Under the pieces are notes generated by a model. The model was given only the letters and a program-made list of their open reading frames with translations, was not told the origin of the DNA and ran no database searches. From Cyprinodon diabolis (taxonomy: Eukaryota; Chordata; Actinopteri; Cyprinodontiformes; Cyprinodontidae), in assembly GCA_030533445.1 (NCBI GenBank), contig CM060072.1:19781767-19845766 (forward strand): a stretch of 64,000 nucleotides of DNA. Direction: 5' to 3'. Each line of letters starts with the position of its first letter. The first letter of the stretch is position 1. Shown one piece after another: positions 1 to 11,000 of this stretch. A program made the translations under genes and the position numbers.

Positions 1-112
1 TGTGGTGTTAAGGGTCTTGCTCAGGGACCAAGAGTGCAGGCTGGGGTGAACTGGATACTTGCAACCTTCTCAGAACAAGAGCACTGCTCTAACTACAAGG
101 CCAACACTCACC
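1..112 (-). repeat. tRNA-derived SINE fragment
   Basis: Read on the minus strand, this stretch has a tRNA-like head with an A-box-like TAGTTAGAGCAG and a B-box-like GGTTGCAAGTATCC. It is followed by the phrase TGGTCCCTGAGCAAGACC, which is familiar from dispersed teleost SINEs. The copy is cut by the left window edge and no target duplication could be seen. The family assignment is from memory. Confidence 0.5.
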
Positions 113-1860
113 CTTTTAAAGCTCAATACATGTTTAATCTTGAGTTCTTTTCAAATAGAAATAAAAAGCAATTTAACATTAGCAATCTCAGTTCCTCCTG
201 TTACTGTTGCAGATTAGTCAAACCCCTCCTCCACTCTCTACTCACCAGTTCAGAGTCACCACAGTCTGTTAGCAGACTTCTGAAACCAAGACTGGAGGGG
301 AACCTCAGAATTAGGTAAATGGACATAGCCTTAGTGGTTCATAAAGACACAGTTGCTCTCCCCTGGTTTCGATCTTTGGTCCATCTTCTGTTTACATGTC
401 TTCTGTAATAAGACTAAGCAAAGTCATGCTTGTCTTTTCTAAATATCTTTTCTACTTAATAAGGATGTAAGTAATTGTTTTCTGGTTACTGTTAAAAAAA
501 ACACAGTTTTTCCGGGGGAAAACACGGTTTTCCCCCGGGTCCGTTAATTCGAGTGCAGGTAACTTAACTGAGATGGAGTGTTATAAAAAAATTCTGGACA
601 ACAAAGCTTCGATTCGCCTTTGCAAAGGGAGAGGAGCATCAGCAACACGCATCTGCAAACAGCAACTCTGACCCCCCCTGCATTACCGGCTCTTTTTATT
701 ATCTTCATAGGGGAAATTTTCAGTTTCACACAGACAGTGCCACAGAATGAGCATACTCCCTACTTCCTATCTCCAAATATGGAGTTGCTTCCTGCCTTTC
801 TGCTCCACTTTTAATCAGCTTCTTTCTGTGTGTGTGTCGGAGCAAGGTCATTGTCAGACTTCCCATCTGCACCTGTTGTTTTCTACACTCTGTTCTGTAA
901 ATCTGCCCTGATACATATGAACAATAAGTTTTGCTGCAGCTTTAGCTTAGCTCTTTACTTCTTTTAGCTTAAGACATGTATATATATCTTCATTACACAG
1001 ACCTGAGAAAAAGATAAGTATTCAAAGTTTGTTTTATAACATTCATATTCATGTAACAGATATACCACAAATTTTTGCAAATGATTACTATTTACAGTCA
1101 AAACTTAATGAAATATAATCACTTTTTTTCCCTTTACCCTTTTCAGTAAATAAAATTTAGATACCTCTTTTCACTGTATCTCTAAATGTTCTCGGTCTTC
1201 TTCATATAAACAGAGATAATTAGCGTGTTGCTCCTGTTAGTTTTTACAGGTTTTGGTATGAACACTCTCCTTCAATGATCACAGTGAAGCTTGCCAGGAA
1301 GGCAAGCTGGTTCCTTTATCCAGTTTCTCATAAAGGTTTGACCTCCCCTTTTTCCTCTCTCACCTATTTCCTTACTTGATGACAATAAATCATGCACTAA
1401 ACACTTTAAGAGCATGAAACTTCAACATTAAAACTAACTACAACTCACACAAAATTTAGTATAAGAAATTTTGTATACAGTAATTGTTTTCTGCATCGCT
1501 TACTATAGCAGTTGCTCATGTTTACTTAATCTAAATTTGTCTTAGAAGGTATTACCCTGATGCAAACAAGATCATCTAAAAGTGTGCACACTATTGCTGC
1601 TTTTTTATATTTTCTCCTAATGTTTTTGTTGTTGGGAAACGTTTTAAAAAGATCTATCGTGATCTCAGTTTCCTAAATAAAAAACCTGGTAGTTTGGTAG
1701 GGTTACATTTTTTTTTTAGATCCAATATATTTTATAAGATGGGATTTATTTCCCTCAAACTGACTAAATGCATAATTTAAAGGTTGGATTTATCTTATTC
1801 AATATGTGACAGATTAAGCTCGTGCGATTAAAGATTAATTCGTTTTAAAGCTTTTTACTT
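113..1860. other. Upstream intergenic DNA, no gene seen
   Basis: AT-rich sequence with short open frames only, none with coding character. The only structure noted is an 11-bp-stem hairpin at 512-538 (CCGGGGGAAAA, 5-base loop, TTTTCCCCCGG). No other element was recognised. Confidence 0.5.
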
Positions 1861-1920
1861 TTACTTTTAGGCTGGTTGGCGAAGGAAAATAAAGTAAACG
1901 TGATATAAAGCGCATAATCT

Positions 1921-2040
1921 GATTGGTTATGGGGGGTGAATGACGTCACACAAAGTATCCCCTCTACTCCATTCTTGTTCCCTCCTCACTTCCTGCAGAA
2001 AGCAGCGGTGCGTTGACAATCCTGCCGTTAGTTCGTAAAC
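1921..2040 (+). promoter_or_regulatory. Promoter and 5' UTR of the plus-strand TRIM gene
   Basis: An inverted CCAAT box (GATTGG, 1921-1926) lies 14 bp upstream of a perfect palindromic cAMP-response element, TGACGTCA, at 1941-1948. Both are within 120 bp of the ATG at 2041 and no TATA box is obvious, so a TATA-less NF-Y plus CREB/ATF promoter is the natural reading. The start codon context, AAACATGG, has A at -3 and G at +4 and is strong. Motifs are seen directly; promoter function and the transcription start are inferred. Confidence 0.6.
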
Positions 2041-5000
2041 ATGGCGACCGCTGGGGCAACCGGAGACGAGCTGAAGAAAGAGCTCACATGTGCTATTTGT
2101 TTGGACTTCTTTAAAGACCCGGTCATTCTAAAGTGCGGACATAATTTCTGTCGTTATTGTATCTGCATGCACTGGGATGAAAATGGCGGAGACTACGGGT
2201 ATCAGTGTCCTCAGTGCCGGACGGTGAGTTAATGAACGCGAACTGCTGTTTTTTTTTTTGTTTTTTTTTCCACAGCCGCGAGTTTTTTTTTTTCTCTATA
2301 AAATGAGTGATACCTGATATATTAGCAAAGTTATGCTTTGGCAAAACCTGCTTCCTCCAAATGGCTTTAACAGTTATTTCGTTTTGTCAGTGTTAAAAAA
2401 ATATTTATATATTTTAACCAAACAGCAGGTTAACGGTAGAAATTGGACTAGCACAATTTCTAGCTACAGTTGTTATGACAGCTGGCTTTAGTTAACGAGT
2501 ACAAACTGGAGAGCAGTTAATAGTCTTATAATTATATCTTTTGCTTAATTTGTCTCTAAGGTGTTTAACAAAAGGAGCTTCACTAAAAACTACTTGGTGC
2601 AGAACCTAGTGGCCAAACTGGATGACCTCGAGCATCTCGGTTCTTCTTCTCCTCCTTCTAAGTCCGTGAAACCGGAAGGAAAGTGTGACCAACATGGCGA
2701 AGAGCTGAAACTCTACTGCCAAACCGATGAGGAGCCCATTTGTGTTGTCTGCAGGGAATCCAGAGCTCACAGGTTTGGGCCCCTTCCTCTCGAAACCTTG
2801 AAGCATTTTAACATAATGCGTGCTAAAAAGGGATGTAAACATTAGATTGTCACGTCTTTTTATTGGCCAAATTTAATTAATGATAAAAAAAAATCATAGC
2901 ATAAATTAACATCATAACATTTCATATTATTCACTTTTTCACCTTACTAATTTAATAAATCCACACAGTGTAGAATAAGGTCATAAGTGTGCTGTTCCAT
3001 TTCCTTCCTTAAAAGGATCAATGCTATAATTTTAAATGTCTTACTTTGGCTTGTATTTTTTTTTCTTTTTTTTTTTTACTTTGGCTTGTAGACATATACA
3101 GATCGTGGGACTAAATTCAGCAAATGTATTTAAATGTTCAGCATCTTGGTGTTTGACTTATAAAAAATAAGCTTTAATTTTTTTTTTTTTTCTTTTAACT
3201 CATCTCTTTACCCCTCTACTTAAAGATGCAGAAGAATCCCATAACAGTAGCCTAAAGGGCTGGTTATACTCCCACAGCAGTGTGTAGCTGGGAGCTTGAG
3301 GCAGACATTTTTGATTTTTGCTCAATATTGAAGTGTGGTCTGCGTTATATGCTGTGGGTCTAGATATGGCTGAGACGGTGAGGAAGTGGGGGCGAGTTTG
3401 TCCAACAACAGAGGGACATGAGGACCAGAAAGAGCGGGGAGCCAGGTTGAAAAACAGTCACAGCGTTCATGTGCACCTTGCTCTTCTAGCTGGTCTAACT
3501 TCACCAGTTTGTTCACTGTGACACCTAAGCAGACGACCTAGTTTCGAAGCATAAATCAGCCTGAAGGCTACATTCACACTTCAACCTGAAGTGACCCAAA
3601 TCCGTTTTTTTTTTTTTTTTTTTTTTGCCCACATTCGACCTGGATCTGATCTTTTCATGGAAGTCTGAAAAACACAGATACGATTTTTTTTCCAGTCCAA
3701 CCGAGACAACTTGGCTATGTGGTCTTGAATCCAATACAAATCTGATCTTTTCAAATGCGACCTGTGTCTGAATGGTCAGGTCACATTCATCCGACCTGAA
3801 TACCATAAGTAACCGACATAGGTCACTATTCTCCTTCTTGCAACACAGAAGCGGCAAGAAAAACAAACATAACGACAGACGATAATGCGGAGAGCAGTAT
3901 TTTTTATTTTATTTTTTTTTTACCATCTTGAAAAGATTGAGGTTTTAAGGTTTGGAAAAATCGCTAGATGTGCTCCAGCTTTACTTCCGTAAACACGAAG
4001 CCCGCTGGCTTGTGACATCATTGCGTCCTCTACTGCGCATGCAGGACACTTAAGCTGTATGAATGCATTTTAAATAGGAGGTCAAATGCAAGTCGCATAT
4101 ATTTGTAAATGTGGTGTAATATCAATATAAATTGTAAATGCAGTGTGAAGGTAGCCTAAGAGTAAAAGAGGAGGGGGTAAGGAATGTGACTGCACAAAAA
4201 TTTGTTTTAAGTCCAAGATGGGATTAAGGCTCTGTGATATTGCTGTAAAATATAAGCCTTTCATATCAGATATTGATAATAATTCCATACTGTTTTGTTT
4301 ACTCCTTTAATAAAAGGACAGGGGCAATGATTAAGTTGTAATGTAATCACTAACATTTAAACATAACCCAGAAAAATAGATCAATCCTTCCACCAAACTT
4401 GTTTGAAAGCAAAAGATTGAGAAGCCAAATATTTTCCTCCACCTACATCCTCCTGAACACCATGTGTTTCTTGATCAAAATTCAGGGGAATTGTTGAATA
4501 GTTTATTGGATATATACCTTTTCACATTGATCAGGTGTTCATTCTGATATATATTGATATTTATTGCTTAGCCCTCGGTGGGATATGTTTTTTAAATAAA
4601 GGCTTTAAAAGGAGACAAATAATGATTTCACGTTATTGATCTTGATAGATCATTTTCTAAATGCATTTTTAATGTTGTAAAATACACATTAACTTAGTGG
4701 GTTTTCTCTATTTAAAGGACTCGCACAGATCTCTAGTTACTCAGTGAGTTGTGGATAAAACTAGGTATTTCTATAAAGGAGCTCTACAAGGAATTGTAAA
4801 TGCCTTGATTAGTAACCATGAGCTTTTGCTTTCCAGGCGCCATCAGGTGGCTCCGGTGCCAGAAGTGGCAAATGATATGAAGGTAAGGCTTAATGTCTTT
4901 AGAACTGCAAATCTACCTGCTAATTTGGTAGATGGGTCAGTTTGTGGCAGTGTTTATGATTACTTATTGCTGTATTTAAATTTTAATCTGTCATTTCTAA

Positions 5001-8000
5001 TCAATGCTAATCAGTGTATTACCTTTTTTTTTTTTTTTTGTGTGTGTATTGTGATTTATTCCAGACGGATTTGAAACTGAGGCTGATTGAGCTCAATTGG
5101 CAGAAGTCACAGTATGCCAAAATTAGGACAAGAGATGAGCGGACTAAAAATGAAGTGCGGGTATGTGAAGTGTAACTTCATTTTTCTTGAATTACTGCTT
5201 GTAGCCATCTAGCAGTTACTGACAACAGTTGGTCCAGTCTTTTCTTTGACCTGTGAGGTTTTTTAAATTGTTCCTTTCTTGTACAGCAGCCCTTTTTTTA
5301 AGTCACTAAAAAGCATCCCAGTAAGATCACAATCTGGGTTTAAACATCCTGCAGGTGCCTCAATTTAAATTTGATCAAAGCTACATGTGTCTTAATTTTT
5401 ACCCACTCCATCTTTGAATTGGGTCGTTGCCATGTTGGCTAGTGTAGTTATGCTTTAGGTGTTCTTTCTGACAGATGGTCAGGCCCTGCTGCAACAAAGC
5501 ATCCACAAACCGACACACCTCAGTTTGCATTAAGGGTGGGTATTGGCAAAGAAGTCATGATTCGATTCGAATCACGATTCACATGCCACGATGCGATTCT
5601 ATCACGATGCATCACGGTACTTGAAATACTGCGATGCATCGCAATGCATTGCTATATTTTCACTAAACACTGTAAGAAAAAGATACAGCCATTACCAGTG
5701 GCTGACTGGCTGGGTGTGCTCTGGATAGTGTCTTCAATTGATACATAACTGAAAGCAACTGAATTTATACATAGCTGTATTTATTGAAATGACTTTTGGG
5801 GGTGTTGCCATGAAAACAAATACTGGACAGAAATATTACTATTACTGGTGTGGACACACTGACAAAAAGATCTTAGGATTCATCAAACTTAAAATAACAA
5901 AATAAGGATAATCAGTGCCATTTACATGGCCTCAGTGGTCCTTTAAACCAATGAAACGAAAACATTCAAATGTATATTTCCCCTTTTGCAAATGACGTGC
6001 ATGATATCAATGTCGTTTTTACCTTCCTTGTTTTTAAAGCCAGAATGCATCCAAGCATCTGACTTGAAATGTGATGGAGCCACGGGGTGAAATTTCTCAG
6101 TCTCCTCCATAGTTTGTTTACGAATGACTAGTCTCAGTATCCCACGGCCGGACATGCTTGTGACACAAAGCAGCAGGCGTCAACACATCCGCAGCAACAT
6201 CTGCTGGACTGAAAGTGGTATTCCACTTGGTTTGGCTGATGTGCGCCAACCATTCATGTATTTTATTTGTTCGTTTTTTTTTTAATAATCGATTCTTGCC
6301 TTCAAGAATCGATGCAGTAGATCACAAAAAATTAGAATCACAATGCATCGATTTGACGATTATTTTGCACACCCTTAGTTTGCATGTGTGTTTTTTTTCT
6401 GGAATCATGTATTTGGTTAAATAACAAACATTACTTAAAGTTAGCGTATTCCTTTCTTGGTTGTGGAATATGTAAGAACATTTCAAGGTCTGCTGTGGTC
6501 TGTCTAGTCTCTTTGTGACTTTTTATCATTCTTTCTATTAATATTTAAACATTTTTTCTTTAGTTGAACAAGCAGCAACTCAAGGAGAAGATTGAAGCTG
6601 ATGTCGGGGCCTTGGTCCAGTTTCTGTTGGATGAGAAAGACTCCCTTCTGGATAGCTTGGATGCAGAGGAAGCAGCCACGTTGGCCGTTATTGATGACAA
6701 TCTGGAGTTAGTTGAGAGCGAAGCAGCAGATGTGGACAAACTGATAGCCAACATTCACAATCACATTGGTGGAAAGACCAACTTTGAGGTCAGCTAAACA
6801 TGGAGTCATAATTAGTTTCTGAATAGACACAGACACAACTTTTTTTGAACAGTAAATTAATGATAAAAATGCACTGTAACAATTAATGTCACTTTTTTTT
6901 ATCCCAACAGAGCCTTGCCAAAACATTTAATGAGTAAGTACCTATGCTTTAAGATTTTGATCAACATAAAGAAGAAAACGATGCTAACATTCTTATCTCC
7001 TCTCCAGAGTGATGCATCACAAGTCTTTCACATCCCTTGAGCCTGTTGATTGTATGACTGAATTTACAGACTTCTCAGGGCCTTTACAACTCATCATGTG
7101 GAAGAAGATGATGCATGTACTGCACACCAGTAAGTTTATGCAAAAAAAATAATGGTGCCGTAGGAATTATGCAAATGAAGTTGAGCTTTAAAGTGACAAC
7201 TTGCCATTGCAACAGGATATGTTGGGCTTAGAAAAATTATAGTTTTAGTAAAAGTGTTTTTTTCAGTTTTTAGAAGCAGCTCCACCAATTGATGTGGCTG
7301 ATCAATCATTAGTTTTCTCTTTGCATGTTTGAAAATGTAAGCCCAATTATAGGGCTTGACAATAATTCAGTATAAATATATATCATCACTTAGGTGTACG
7401 TTATGACGATATTCCTTTTAAACACTTTTCTGGTATTCTGTTATACAGTATAGTTACATCGAGTGTCACTGAATGACTGACACATTGGCTCCATCACTGA
7501 TGTGTGCCTCAGCCTTCAGCTGTTAGCAGAGTTCAGCAGTTAGCTAAGCTTCAATGCAGTAAGTTTTAGCTACAAAATAAGACGTTCACACCGCAGCCTG
7601 AAGTGACCCAAATCCGATTTTTTAATGTTTAATGTTTTTTTCATGGCTGTCTGAACAACACAGATACGTTTTTTTTTTGTTTTTTTTTCCCAGTCCAACC
7701 CAGGCCACTCGGGTATGTGGTCCTGAATCCGATACAAATCTGATCTCTTCAAATGTGACCTGTGTCTGAGCGGCGAGGTCGCATTCATCCGACCTGAGCG
7801 CCATTAATACCCGACAATGATTACTATTCTGCTTCTTGTTACACAGAGGCGGCAGAAAAAAACACACACCATGGCGGACGATGATTTGGAGAGCAATATT
7901 TTTTTTAACCATCTTGAAAAGATAGAGGTTTGGGAAGGTCTTTGGAAAGGTCGCTCCAGCGCTACCATCCATGTTTACAGCACGGTGGCTTGTGACGTCA

Positions 8001-11000
8001 TTGCATCCTCTACTGTGCATGCGTTACACTTAAGCTGAATGTATGCAGTAGAGACTGACACGGGAGTGGATTTTCACTCCTGTCCCGTCCCACTCCCACA
8101 GAAAAAAATTGTGTCCCGTCCCGATCCCGGGCCAGAGTAGAAATCTAAATCCTGTCCCGTCCCACTCCTGGTGAAATTACTCCCACTCCCATCCTGCTCC
8201 CATTCAGAATGACTCCCGCTCCCGCACCACTCTCATGCTCTGTTCAAAAACCTAGTCATAGTGCGGCGCTGAGGTCTTGTCGGATTCCAAGAGTCCTCGT
8301 TATGCGGCCTTAAAATGCGTCCTTCTTTTAGCCCGATTTGAAGGACGGGTGTCGATGTATCCTCATTATCCTTGGTTTACCCAGGATTCATTGCGAGACC
8401 AAGCAAGCCGTGATCAGAGGAAAGGTTACTTGGCGCCGAACAGTGGTGAAAATTGGAAGTTCAGTTTAATATAATCCAGTCTGTGAATGGTTTCATCTGA
8501 AATGAATGAAAATAGTTGTTTTAATGGTTATTGAGTCAGATATGTGGCGGTAATGTTTGATTTATCTAAAGGTTTTTATCTGTTACTGTGTAAATGAGTT
8601 TGGCTGTAATTTAAGGACAGATTCTAATAGATCTGCAGAGAGGGGACTATAAATCTGATAGGAGTTTTATCTTTTTATTGCTGTTTTGCACAATAGGCTT
8701 AACTAAGATTTTTTTCTTGTTTAATATTAGAGATTTTGCAGATATGTTTTTAATACATACATTTAGATTTACTTATATATTTCTACCCCTTTTATAGAAT
8801 AGAATATAAAATCCCTTTACTGTCCCACAATGGGCAAATTTACAGCAGCAGAAAGATTTTTGAAAATGGTCACACAAATGTGGACCTTAGAAAAATGTAT
8901 AAGAATAACATAATAGGGAAGAGTTAAAAAAAAAAAAAAAAATACAATTCTGTAAAGTGTTTTAACAATATAAAACTGGAGAATAAATAAACAATATGCA
9001 GCTATGGACATTTTTACAGTAATGGATATTTGAAAATAGCAGCAACATCAGAAATGTGCAGAATGACAGCAGCAGGTTATTTAACTGACTAAGGTTTCTA
9101 TCATTACATTTGATTTTATTTGTTCCTGCTCCCGGTGGTTGGAACCTTCATTCCACTCTGGATTCTCATCAGTCTTTGTTCACTTTACAATAAAAAAGAA
9201 ATAAATAAACAAACAGTTTTGGAAACTTCGGTTTTCATTCTTTTCCTGCTTTGTGTGTCAACCTTCGCGGTTGCTAAGCAACAGACCTTACGGCGATAAA
9301 ACCCGCTGAAGGGTAGACCTGGTCGAATTCACAGCCAAAACTCTTCCGGTCTCCTTATTTTCACGGACTTCAAAGGATCCAGTCTAAGTAGACCGCGTCC
9401 TTGGAGGTTGCAGCCCAGGATTTCGAACAGAGCCCCATTCTTGTTGTTTTTGAGCGCGGGTGAAAAACTCAGAGCGGAATCACTGTTGGTTTTTGGGTCG
9501 TGTAGTTTTTTTGACTCGCATTATAGTATAGGCTTAAAGGAAAAAAACTACAAAATGGCGGCGCCGCGCCAGTACTGGATTTTTTTTCTTTATATTTTAT
9601 TTTATTTTTTGGCATTGATCCTAGTTTTTTTTTAGTTATTATCGTCTGCTCCCGTTAATGTTTAATCCTGTACCGTCCCAATCACGTGATCGTTACTAAT
9701 ACTGACTCCCATCCCACGGGAATCCCGTCACCCATGGGATTCCCGAAAAAATGTCAGTCTCTAGTATGCAGTTCACACAGGAGATCACATACAAGTCACA
9801 AATATTTGGAAATGTAAACGGTAATGCAAAAAAAATCGGATTTCACAAAAAAAATCGGAATTGAGCATCAAGGCCTGCAGTGTGAGCGCCAAATGCCCCT
9901 GGTTTGGAAGGCCTGTACGCACCCCCCAATTGTCTCTGATCTTAGTGGTTAATAAATAATAAAAACATGTTGTTGGCAGACCATGTAGTACATGTGATGC
10001 TGATAAACAACAGCTCTTTGTGCAGCTTTCAGAGCTTAGTGCAGCATTATAAATAAAAGAGGATGTACAGTAAAGAGCAGAGCGGGGGCTCTGCAAGAGC
10101 TCTGACCACTGACAAGGAGCTGTGCTATGATATTATGGGGTGTGTGAATTGATTAATTTAGCTTTGAACAAGCTAATCCTTGAGGTGATACAGTTTTGGT
10201 TCACACTATGAAGCTTTTCTAGTGTAGCTGGATTCTGTTTTGTTTTACTAAAGATGAGAATTGTAGAAATAAAACAAAGGTTTAAGAAAGCCATTTAAAA
10301 TACTAGCTCCAGCATCAGCACTGTGCTGCTGAAGATTCTCAGTCATCCAGGTCATAGTCATTCCAAAAAAGTTAATAAACAACCTTCTAATACTCACGCA
10401 CTATTCCGAGGATATCCATCCCCCATCGCGATGCAGGGGACCAATACATGTCGCCTGGTCAGCCAGGCCAACAACAAACTCAACGACTACCCATTACTAA
10501 AGGGTAGACCTGTTCTTCCGGTTCAATTTGCATGTTTTTTAAGACATAACAAGGCTTTATTGGGCCACTCTGAAAAGCTTGGAACTCACTGCTATTCCAG
10601 ACATTTGAATTGAAAAAGCTTCCTGGATGGGAAGTGAAATGTCTTCAAACTTGGAAAACAAAGTCCAGCTGAGTGTTTTTGAACTTTTTTGGAGCATCAA
10701 CAATGGCTCGTCTAAAGTTAGATGTTTTAGATTGACTCCTAACCTTTAGTTTGTATTTTCAGAGCTAGTTATGAGTTATTTTGCTTATTTATTATATTAA
10801 TATGTAAACATAGTATTTCGTCATAGGTGACTTGTAAAATATGACGATTAACCATGAATAAAATAACAGAAAATGAAAGATAAAACAACCACTTGACTGA
10901 GTAATATGAGGAGGGAGAGATCTTTACCTGTTTAAATGCTTATTTCATCTCCACATTGATATCGTTACATTTTTGGTTTTATTTATTTTAAATCTAAAAT

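Larger units (their letters stand above)
7578..9895. mobile_element. Non-autonomous hAT-like element, copy 2, split by a later insertion
   Basis: Same family as 3565-4157. The left part (7578-8048) carries GTTCACACCGCAGCCTGAAG and the right part (9772-9895) ends in CTGCAGTGTGAGCGCC. The copy is interrupted at 8049-9763 by a hAT element. If that insert and one copy of GTATGCAG are removed, the two halves run on collinearly with copy 1, from the shared CACTTAAGCTG stretch to AATATTTGGAAATGT (AATATTTG region in copy 2, ATATATTTG in copy 1). The outer ends are approximate. Confidence 0.7.

Noticed and set aside
2606..2842. 78-codon minus-strand frame
   Set aside because: Antisense shadow of the B-box exon of the TRIM gene.
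7622..8020. 132-codon minus-strand frame
   Set aside because: It lies wholly in the non-autonomous hAT-like repeat; the other copy at 3565-4157 does not keep the frame open over its length.
10600..10680. Possible hammerhead ribozyme core (CTGGATGGGAAGTGAAATGTC) of a Penelope-like element
   Set aside because: The catalytic CTGATGA core is not intact and the required helices could not be drawn; kept only as a repeat fragment.
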